A stretch of DNA of 36,946 nucleotides from Lachnospiraceae bacterium (GTDB lineage: Bacteria > Bacillota > Clostridia > Lachnospirales > Lachnospiraceae). Under the pieces are notes generated by a model that searched no databases, was not told the DNA's origin, and saw only the letters and a list, made by a program, of their open reading frames with translations. Made by a program: the position numbers and the translations under genes. Shown one piece after another: positions 31,872 to 36,946 of the stretch; the first letter of the stretch is position 1; each line of letters begins with the position of its first letter. Location: the NCBI GenBank assembly GCA_009780115.1, contig WRAQ01000032.1, positions 1 through 36,946 on the forward strand. The letters are read 5' to 3'.

Positions 31872-32297
31872 TTAAACCTCCACCAAAATTTCCATTTCCA
31901 TCCCGGAACCTTCGTATGCATTCGGGCGGCAGTCAAAGCCCAATTTCTCATAAAAGCCTTCTTTACCTTTCGCACACATAAGATATAAAGCATGATAACC
32001 TTTCGGGGCATTTTCTTTGATATACCTTGAAAGTCTCTCTACCATTGCCTGGCCGATACCTTGACCTTGGTACTCCGGCAAAACCCAAACATCAACGATA
32101 AGCCAAAAAATTGCCGCATCACCGAGTAACCGGGCCATTCCGACTGTTGTGCCGTCTTTAACGGCTGAAACAGAAAAAACTTGATTAGTTATCGTAAGTT
32201 CTGCCTGTTCCTTTGTCGTTTCTTCTTCATCCATTTCTTCAATGAAAAAAAGGTAATCATCTGCTGTTAGCACATTATCTTTGTACTCAATATTCAT
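31872..32297 (-). CDS. GNAT family N-acetyltransferase
   Basis: This 141-residue acetyltransferase has the motif DVWVLPEYQGQGIGQAMVERL, including the Q-x-x-G-x-G acetyl-CoA loop, followed by YEKLGFDCRP. The substrate is unknown. I chose ATG 32297 because AGAGGT lies upstream; an earlier ATG at 32315 is also in frame. It is convergent with the ACT gene and has its own promoter. Confidence 0.88.
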   Translation of the reverse strand: MNIEYKDNVLTADDYLFFIEEMDEEETTKEQAELTITNQVFSVSAVKDGTTVGMARLLGDAAIFWLIVDVWVLPEYQGQGIGQAMVERLSRYIKENAPKGYHALYLMCAKGKEGFYEKLGFDCRPNAYEGSGMEMEILVEV

Positions 32298-32338
32298 GTC
32301 AAACACCTCTCGCATTTTTTTGATTGAGCTGCATTACT

Positions 32339-32366
32339 ATGATACCATACAAACAGTTTTAAGCAA
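32339..32366 (-). promoter_or_regulatory. Candidate promoter for the GNAT gene at 31872-32297
   Basis: On the minus strand TTGCTT (32366-32361) and TATCAT (32344-32339) have a 16-bp spacer with TGG directly before the -10 (extended -10). Confidence 0.45.
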
Positions 32367-32521
32367 CGAGTTATTTTATCCGCTCAGCTTTTATCTATAT
32401 CTATATGATTCAATTACCTTAGGAATATTGTCACGGATAAGTTTGTTAATTTTATTATATAAAATAATATAATCTATGCAATCAGTGGTTTGGAAATTGT
32501 AGCGATTGCTTATAAGCATAC

Positions 32522-32549
32522 TTGATTGTTTGTGATTTATGGTTATAAT
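32522..32549 (+). promoter_or_regulatory. Sigma-A promoter for the phosphatase gene
   Basis: TTGATT (32522-32527) and TATAAT (32544-32549) are separated by 16 bp, about 50 nt before the ATG at 32601. Confidence 0.6.
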
Positions 32550-32600
32550 ATAATTAGGATGAAAAATGTAAAACCAAATGTTTAAAAGGAGTTTAACCCT

Positions 32601-33053
32601 ATGACCAAAATCCTCTTCATCTGCCACGGCAATATCTGCCGCTCACCAATGGCTGAATTTGTTATGAAAGAAATGGTGAAAAAGGCAGGAATAAATGATG
32701 AATTTTACATTGCTTCAGCGGCTACCAGCACGGAAGAGCTAGGTAATCCGGTATACCCCGGGACGAGGAAACGTCTGGCGCAGGAAGGTATTTCTGTGGC
32801 GGGGAAACATGCTGTGCAAATCAAGCGTTCCGATTACGAAAAATATGATTATCTTATTGCGATGGATAATCGAAATATTGTCAATATGATGCGTGTTTTT
32901 GGCAGTGATTCGGAAAGAAAAATTTGCCGTCTGCTTGATTATACAGCTAACCCGCGAGACATTGCTGATCCGTGGTATACGGGCGATTTTGATACGACTT
33001 ATGATGATGTCTGCGCAGGTTGTGAAGCGTTATTGAAGGAGATACTGGGGTGA
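32601..33053 (+). CDS. Low-molecular-weight protein tyrosine phosphatase
   Basis: This cytoplasmic phosphatase removes phosphate from phosphotyrosine. The catalytic P-loop C-X5-R-S is Cys8 to Arg14 (FICHGNICRSP), and the general acid Asp lies in DIADPWYTGD. The 150 residues fit the family. AAAGGAG precedes the ATG. It is downstream of its own promoter and faces the flippase gene across a large palindrome. No tyrosine kinase gene is adjacent, so a polysaccharide-export role cannot be inferred. Confidence 0.94.
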   Translation: MTKILFICHGNICRSPMAEFVMKEMVKKAGINDEFYIASAATSTEELGNPVYPGTRKRLAQEGISVAGKHAVQIKRSDYEKYDYLIAMDNRNIVNMMRVFGSDSERKICRLLDYTANPRDIADPWYTGDFDTTYDDVCAGCEALLKEILG

Positions 33054-33057
33054 TACA

Positions 33058-33187
33058 GAAAAGCCCTAAGGAGATTTTGCTGACACAAAACCTCGCTTGG
33101 GCAGAGTGCCCTATAAAATATAATAGGCATATACCGTACAAGCAAGCTTGTACGGTATATGCCTATTATATTTTGCAGGCTTTTTCT
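33058..33187. repeat. Palindromic element with a perfect 29-bp inverted repeat
   Basis: Arms at 33115-33143 and 33146-33174 are perfect reverse complements separated by AA. Outside them AGAAAAGCC (33058-33066) pairs with GGCTTTTTCT (33178-33187), and a second branch pairs GCCC/GGGC, AAG/CTT and GAG/CTC with an inner TTTTG/CAAAA (33063-33102). The layout is an outer stem with two branches, as in the element at 14932-15096. It lies between convergent genes and could also terminate transcription in both directions. Confidence 0.85.
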
Positions 33188-33191
33188 AGTA

Positions 33192-34592
33192 TCAATAGTA
33201 TTCACGCACCGCCCACATGCACAGCCCGGTCTGGATGAACTGGCTGACTAAAAGCCCCCAAAGATAACCTTGGATTCCCCAAATCGGCACCGCGGCAAAG
33301 ATGAAAACCAGACGGACTGAAAGACTTATGATACTATATACGAAGTTTGCCCCGGTTTTTCCAATACCATGCAAGATGCTGGAAAGTGTGCTGGCAATAT
33401 ACATAAACGGGCAAAGAAAACTTAAGGTGATGATAAAGCTGCCCGCAAGAGAGTTATTATAAAACCACATTCCCAGAGTCCGCCCAAACAATAGAAAGAA
33501 ACCAGTACAAAAAACACCAAGAGCCGCCCCCAATTTTATCGATTGGCGAATGGCTCTTTTTATTGTAACATTGTTGTCGGTGGCATCAGCTTCGGAAACT
33601 ATTGGCAGAAGTAATACACTGATTGAATTAGTAATCGCCGAGGGGAAGAAGATAAGCGGCAGTGCCATTCCGGTAAGTACTCCGAAAACACTAAGGGCGC
33701 TTGAATTATCCATCCCATATGCCATCAATTTATTAGGGATAAAAATATTTTCGACACTTTGCAAAATATTAATAATAACCCGGTTTAGTGAAAGAGGGAT
33801 AGCCAGGGATAAAAGCAGTTGGCTTGATTTTATATATTGGTATTTTACCGGTTTGATTTGCTCGCGGGTTAATGATAAATTGTAGAAGCGATGTCTGATT
33901 GCTACAAGTGAAACAATCATCGCTGCGCTTTCACCGATTACTAAGCCAAGCACGGCAAAGCTTATCGTTGGTGTCATACCTCGTGCCATCGCAATATAAT
34001 AAATCAAGAAAACAGAACCAACCCTGACGACCTGTTCTGCTAGTTGGGCTAAAGCCGGGACAGTACTTTTACGGACACCATAAAAATAGCCATTAATACA
34101 AGAATGGACGGTTGCCATCGGAATGGAAAAAGATATAATTCGCAAAAGGGGCGCAGTCCGCGGTTCCAAAAGAAATTTGGCGGCGATAAAATCAGAATAA
34201 TAATAAATACTCCAAGTACAAATAGCCGAAAGAACCATTGAAATAACGAAACCGACGACAAGATGTCCTGATGAAGTACGATAATCTTTTGTTGCGGTCT
34301 CGCTTGCAACATATTTGGAAATTGCGGTCTGCATACCGGCGACAGTAACCGAAAATGTAAGGGCAAGAATAGGGGCGGTTAACTGGTAAATCCCCATCCC
34401 TTCGGCCCCAAACATTCTTGATAAAAAGATGCGGTAAAAAAACCCGATAAAACGGCTTAAAAGACCGGTAATCGTTAGGATTAGAGTGCCGGAAATCAAG
34501 GGGTTATTCCATGACAGATTAGCCGGAAGCAAATCCCAGAAATTTTGTTTGGTAAATGATAAATGCGGTGTTGAAGATGGTTTCTGATTCAT
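33192..34592 (-). CDS. SpoVB/MurJ-type polysaccharide flippase (MOP superfamily)
   Basis: This 466-residue polytopic membrane protein, with about 14 predicted transmembrane segments, belongs to the MOP superfamily of lipid-linked oligosaccharide flippases. GTLILTITGLLSRFIGFFYR and SRMFGAEGMGIYQL match SpoVB-like proteins, which act in peptidoglycan (cortex) precursor export. The N-terminus carries an extra hydrophilic stretch (about 25 residues) before the first helix. The ribosome site is weak. It is divergent from the kinase operon. An exact assignment to spoVB versus a vegetative paralogue cannot be made from sequence. Confidence 0.88.
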   Translation of the reverse strand: MNQKPSSTPHLSFTKQNFWDLLPANLSWNNPLISGTLILTITGLLSRFIGFFYRIFLSRMFGAEGMGIYQLTAPILALTFSVTVAGMQTAISKYVASETATKDYRTSSGHLVVGFVISMVLSAICTWSIYYYSDFIAAKFLLEPRTAPLLRIISFSIPMATVHSCINGYFYGVRKSTVPALAQLAEQVVRVGSVFLIYYIAMARGMTPTISFAVLGLVIGESAAMIVSLVAIRHRFYNLSLTREQIKPVKYQYIKSSQLLLSLAIPLSLNRVIINILQSVENIFIPNKLMAYGMDNSSALSVFGVLTGMALPLIFFPSAITNSISVLLLPIVSEADATDNNVTIKRAIRQSIKLGAALGVFCTGFFLLFGRTLGMWFYNNSLAGSFIITLSFLCPFMYIASTLSSILHGIGKTGANFVYSIISLSVRLVFIFAAVPIWGIQGYLWGLLVSQFIQTGLCMWAVREYY

Positions 34593-34702
34593 ATATAGCC
34601 TATGCTTTTCCTATACCTGCAAAATTTATGAGGAGGAACAAATTTGCCAATTGAAAGAAGCAATTCCTTCAAGATATTATCCTCTGTAAAAAATATATGC
34701 CT

Positions 34703-34724
34703 ACTGGACAAAAAACAGTCCAGT
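34703..34724 (+). promoter_or_regulatory. Dyad overlapping the kinase operon promoter
   Basis: ACTGGAC (34703-34709) and GTCCAGT (34718-34724) are perfect 7-nt arms with an 8-nt spacer. They overlap the -35 box and part of the promoter spacer, the position of a repressor operator. No regulator gene is adjacent. Confidence 0.5.
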
Positions 34725-34733
34725 TGATACAAT
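34705..34733 (+). promoter_or_regulatory. Sigma-A promoter of the kinase-hydrolase operon
   Basis: TGGACA (34705-34710) and TACAAT (34728-34733) are separated by 17 bp. The predicted start lies just after the -10, at the beginning of a copy of the AATCAGCAGG repeat. Confidence 0.6.
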
Positions 34734-34735
34734 AT

Positions 34736-34778
34736 AGAATCAGCAGGAAAACAAGCGACCGCGAAGCGGGCATTGTTT
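34736..34778 (+). repeat. AATCAGCAGG structured repeat, copy A (truncated)
   Basis: The first 39 nt (34736-34774) are identical to 36781-36819. AAACAA/TTGTTT and CCGC/GCGG pair within it; the outer arm of copy B is missing because the gene begins. It sits 2 nt after the -10 box and ends about 15 nt before the kinase ATG, so it would form most of the 5' leader. Confidence 0.85.
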
Positions 34779-34793
34779 AGTATTGAGGAACTT

Positions 34794-35435
34794 ATGAATC
34801 GGGAAAACAGTACTCTTCTTATTAACGGAAAAATACTTGTAATCAAGAAACATATTGGTAAAGGAAAAGGCGGAAACTCATATCTTGCGGCATTTGGTAA
34901 TCAAAGTGTTGTTTACAAGGAAATGCATTATGAACCAAATGATACATATACTTTCGAAAGTAATAAATTGAAGTCAGAACTTCGTGACTACAAACGGTTA
35001 AAGGCCGTTGGGATATCAATGCCGGAATTGCTTTATTATAATGATGAAAAGCAATTTTTAATCAAAGATTATATAAGTGGCCCGACAATAGCAGAAATTG
35101 TCGGTGCGAATAAGCTGAAAGATATTTATGTCAGGCAAATGTTTGACATGTGTGAGCTGTTGTATGCCCAAAATTTAAATATTGATTATTTTCCGCCAAA
35201 TTTTGTTGTTGAAGATGAAAAACTTTATTACATAGACTATGAATGTAATAGTTACATGGCTGAATGGGATTTTGAAAATTGGGGTATTTACTTTTGGGCA
35301 AATGCAAAGGGAATGGCAAAATTTTTGGAAACGGGCCGCCATCAGTATTTAAGTGAGAATGCCAAACCACACCGGCAGGGCTTAGAAGATACTGTCGCTA
35401 GGTTATTACAATTAAAAGATAGGGAACCGATATGA
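34794..35435 (+). CDS. Small kinase-fold protein (RIO/Bud32-like)
   Basis: The 213-residue protein has a divergent protein-kinase fold: glycine-rich loop IGKGKGGNSYLA, the ATP-binding Lys in VVYKEMHY, a catalytic-loop-like NIDYFPPNFVV and a metal-binding YIDYE in place of DFG. The catalytic loop lacks the usual His-Arg-Asp, as in RIO and Bud32 relatives. I chose ATG 34794, with GAGG upstream, over a TTG at 34773 inside the repeat. It overlaps the next gene by 4 nt (ATGA). A cytoplasmic kinase of unknown substrate is most likely; an antibiotic-kinase relative is possible. Confidence 0.75.
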   Translation: MNRENSTLLINGKILVIKKHIGKGKGGNSYLAAFGNQSVVYKEMHYEPNDTYTFESNKLKSELRDYKRLKAVGISMPELLYYNDEKQFLIKDYISGPTIAEIVGANKLKDIYVRQMFDMCELLYAQNLNIDYFPPNFVVEDEKLYYIDYECNSYMAEWDFENWGIYFWANAKGMAKFLETGRHQYLSENAKPHRQGLEDTVARLLQLKDREPI

Positions 35436-36148
35436 AAATAACATATTTAGGCCATAGCGGCTTTTTACTTGAATTGGATAAAGTTTATTTTTTATTTGAT
35501 TATCATACCGGACAAATACCACCGCTGAATCCGGATAAAGAATTATACATATTTGTCAGCCATGCTCACGGCGACCATTATAACCGTGAGATTTGGGGAA
35601 TAAGAAAATCGCATTTTCGGGTTCGCTTTATAGTATCAAAAGATATACCTTTATCCGCTTCGCAAAAGCTAAAATTAGGCCTGACAGAGCAAGATGAAAA
35701 AAGAATAACCAGAGTAAAAGCTGATGAGATGTACCGGCTTTCATCAGATTTAAGTGTGGAAACTTTACTTTCTACCGATGAGGGTATTGCTTTTATCATT
35801 AATTACGGAAAGAAAACTTTTTTTCATGCCGGGGACTTGAATCTTTGGACTTGGCCTGGTGATGAAGAACAGGCTAACTGTGACCGTTTCCGGCGTTTTA
35901 TGATTGAGATGGAAAAGATAAGAGGGCGGGTTTTCGATGTTGCATTTTTCCCGCTTGACCCAAGGCAGGAAGAAGCTTGCGGGGATGGATTTAGGATTTT
36001 TCAGCAAATTACGGAAACGGAAGAACTTTTCCCGATGCATATGTGGGGCAATTTTGCGGTAACTAATTCTTATATAGAGAAGTACCCGGACGAGAGTGAC
36101 AATGTAGTTATAATAGAATATGAGGGGCAGGTTTTTGGCGGGGGTTAA
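35432..36148 (+). CDS. Metallo-beta-lactamase-fold hydrolase (UlaG-like)
   Basis: The 238-residue cytoplasmic protein belongs to the UlaG/L-ascorbate-6-phosphate-lactonase-like branch of MBL-fold hydrolases. It begins MKITYLGHSGFLLE, then has the metal motif SHAHGDHYN, FFHAGDLNLW and a late MHMW histidine. Its start overlaps the kinase gene by 4 nt, so the two are probably coupled and work in one process. The substrate is unknown. Its last codons lie inside a perfect palindromic terminator. Confidence 0.88.
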   Translation: MKITYLGHSGFLLELDKVYFLFDYHTGQIPPLNPDKELYIFVSHAHGDHYNREIWGIRKSHFRVRFIVSKDIPLSASQKLKLGLTEQDEKRITRVKADEMYRLSSDLSVETLLSTDEGIAFIINYGKKTFFHAGDLNLWTWPGDEEQANCDRFRRFMIEMEKIRGRVFDVAFFPLDPRQEEACGDGFRIFQQITETEELFPMHMWGNFAVTNSYIEKYPDESDNVVIIEYEGQVFGGG

Positions 36149-36164
36149 CCCCCGCCGTTTTATA
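36137..36164. terminator. Intrinsic terminator overlapping the hydrolase stop codon
   Basis: GGCGGGGGTTAACCCCCGCC (36137-36156) is a perfect palindrome followed by GTTTTAT. The TAA stop of the hydrolase lies at its centre. It separates this operon from the convergent gene at 36171-36695. Confidence 0.85.
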
Positions 36165-36170
36165 TTTATG

Positions 36171-36695
36171 CTACATGATTCCTAGTACAAATTCATCTGC
36201 CATCATCAAAGCTTCTTTTTCTATCATACCGAATGTTTCGATTTCTTCTTTATGGTTCTTTGCAAGGCGCGCACCAACTTGCTTTTTGGTCAGGTCAAGG
36301 TGGACAAAAAGCATTTTCCGGAGTTCACAATAATTATAACATGGGTTTATCCAATGGAACATCTTCGCCATTTGGTCGGCGTTTAGATACCATTGGTGAT
36401 CTAATTCAGATGCCTTTTCTTTATCACCATCGCGTGAAGCGGTAATCAAACCGGCGCCGATTGTTAGATGTTCGGTTAAGAGCCGGTCGATTTCATTTGC
36501 TGCTTTGCAAGAATAAAACCGGGCAAAAATAGCAGCGATATCTTTAGGATTTTGTAATAGGCGCGCTGTTGTTTCTTGTTGGTCGTCCAATCTTTCTGTT
36601 ATACTTACAATTAATAGCCGTGTCCAGTAGACATGCTGCAACCATGCTAAGCGCATATCTTCTTTTAAAGTAGCGCATCTGTATTGATTAGTCAT
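36171..36695 (-). CDS. Helical protein of unknown function
   Basis: The 174 residues are predicted to be mostly helical and lack a signal peptide or membrane segment. Conserved-looking elements include WLQHVYWTRLLIVSI, RLLQNPKDIAAIFARFY, LLTEHLTIGAGLI and WYLNADQMAKMFHWINP. I recognise similar proteins in Clostridia that are sometimes labelled acetylglutamate kinase, but no amino-acid-kinase motif is visible and that label looks wrong. Scattered His and Glu residues (QHVYW, TEHL, DHQWY) could bind metal. I chose ATG 36695, preceded by GAGG; an in-frame ATG lies at 36710. Function unknown. Confidence 0.7.
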   Translation of the reverse strand: MTNQYRCATLKEDMRLAWLQHVYWTRLLIVSITERLDDQQETTARLLQNPKDIAAIFARFYSCKAANEIDRLLTEHLTIGAGLITASRDGDKEKASELDHQWYLNADQMAKMFHWINPCYNYCELRKMLFVHLDLTKKQVGARLAKNHKEEIETFGMIEKEALMMADEFVLGIM

Positions 36696-36749
36696 TATTA
36701 AACACCTCATATTTTAAATATAATATGCGGCGGCATGATTTTTGATATC

Positions 36750-36778
36750 TTGTCTTAATTGCATTATAGCGATATAAT
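36750..36778 (+). promoter_or_regulatory. Candidate promoter in front of repeat copy B
   Basis: TTGTCT (36750-36755) and TATAAT (36773-36778) are separated by 17 bp. Copy B of the AATCAGCAGG repeat begins at the next base, the same arrangement as at 34728-34736. Confidence 0.55.
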
Positions 36779-36838
36779 GAAGAATCAGCAGGAAAACAAG
36801 CGACCGCGAAGCGGGCATTTGTTTTCACCTGATTCTTC
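36779..36838 (+). repeat. AATCAGCAGG structured repeat, copy B (complete)
   Basis: GAAGAATCAG (36779-36788) pairs with CTGATTCTTC (36829-36838), GAAAACAA with TTGTTTTC, and CCGC with GCGG around GAA. This makes a rod of about 22 bp. A further hairpin (CAAC...GTTG with AGACC/GGTCT, 36838-36864) follows. Confidence 0.85.
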
Positions 36839-36882
36839 AACGATAGACCGCAGGTCTAGAGTTGTAGTGAATAATAATAGAA

Positions 36883-36946
36883 CTTAAATCAGCAGGAAAA
36901 CAAGCGACCGCGCAGCGGGCATTTGTTTTCACTTGATTCTTCAACG
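36883..36946 (+). repeat. AATCAGCAGG structured repeat, copy C (at window end)
   Basis: It repeats copy B at a 104-nt offset (AATCAGCAGG at 36783 and 36887; CTTCAACG ending at 36842 and 36946), with the CCGC hairpin loop changed from GAA to GCA. The window stops at its end, so the array may continue. Confidence 0.85.

Larger units (their letters stand above)
32298..32600. other. Divergent intergenic region with two promoters
   Basis: This gap of about 300 bp separates the minus-strand GNAT gene from the plus-strand phosphatase gene. It is AT-rich. It holds one candidate promoter for each gene and no credible ORF, repeat or RNA structure that I can support. Confidence 0.6.

Noticed and set aside
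31820-32011. 63-residue minus-strand ORF overlapping the GNAT gene
   Set aside because: It is an out-of-frame shadow of the acetyltransferase gene with no ribosome site.
34593-34625. Sigma-K promoter for the flippase gene (CATAGGCTA on the minus strand)
   Set aside because: The -10-like sequence lies only about 8 nt before the start codon and has no suitable -35.
36171-36695. Acetylglutamate kinase
   Set aside because: Similar Clostridia proteins sometimes carry this name, but no amino-acid-kinase glycine motif or nucleotide site is visible in this helical 174-residue protein.

Overview
This window looks like a chromosomal segment of a spore-forming, low-GC member of the Firmicutes, most likely of class Clostridia. 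The evidence is a spoIVB protease gene, a SpoVB/MurJ-type flippase, a histidine-rich coat-like protein with a sigma-K-like promoter, and the conserved Clostridia block nusB-xseA-xseB-ispA-dxs-nadK-argR-recN-spoIVB. I cannot name a genus. No rRNA, tRNA, insertion sequence, phage gene or CRISPR array was seen. Both window ends lie inside tandem repeats (26-bp units on the left, 104-bp units on the right), which suggests an assembly contig broken at repeats.

Layout. 1-208: array of 26-bp repeats upstream of prfC (peptide release factor 3). 1875-3668: a transglutaminase-like lipoprotein and an Asp23-family protein. 3835-13076: the core operon-like block nusB, xseA, xseB, ispA, dxs, nadK, argR, recN, spoIVB (transcription termination, exonuclease VII, isoprenoid precursors, NAD(P), arginine control, DNA repair, sporulation protease). 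13230-14931: hisS and an overlapping acetyltransferase gene. 15115-18030 (minus): the methionine ABC transporter metN-metI-metQ behind a compact leader with promoter, short Met/Cys-rich peptide and intrinsic terminator. 18075-18902 (minus): CPBP membrane protease. 19139-20632: M32 carboxypeptidase. 20818-21138 (minus): coat-like protein. 21378-24730: hybrid histidine kinase, nagB and a zinc-finger anti-sigma-like membrane protein. 24794-31796: polA, coaE, a long FtsA/actin-like protein with beta-grasp-like C-terminal repeats, a WalJ/YycJ-type metallo-beta-lactamase-fold protein and an ACT-domain protein. 31872-36695: acetyltransferase, low-molecular-weight phosphatase, flippase, a small kinase-like protein overlapping a UlaG-like hydrolase, and a four-helix-type protein of unknown function.

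The most unusual feature is the non-coding DNA. Most gaps between co-directional genes carry hairpins beginning at or just after a stop codon. Several fall into families in which stem sequences change on both arms, so that pairing is kept. Three copies share a 15-bp stem with an AGA bulge (about 11676, 23476, 30588). Others share a TTCTAAGA-type core (about 4258, 16030, 20655, 20795). Three copies of another structured repeat lie at 34736, 36779 and about 36883, two of them placed directly after a promoter -10 box. Larger multi-stem palindromes occur at 3673-3808, 14932-15096 and 33058-33187.

The single most testable new system is the metNIQ leader. A sigma-A promoter is followed by a Shine-Dalgarno site, a 22-codon ORF containing Met-Cys-Met-Cys, a hairpin inside that ORF, and a terminator with a T tract, all within about 170 nt. 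I see no S-box, SMK box or T-box. It reads like a ribosome-mediated transcription attenuator that senses methionine and/or cysteine supply.
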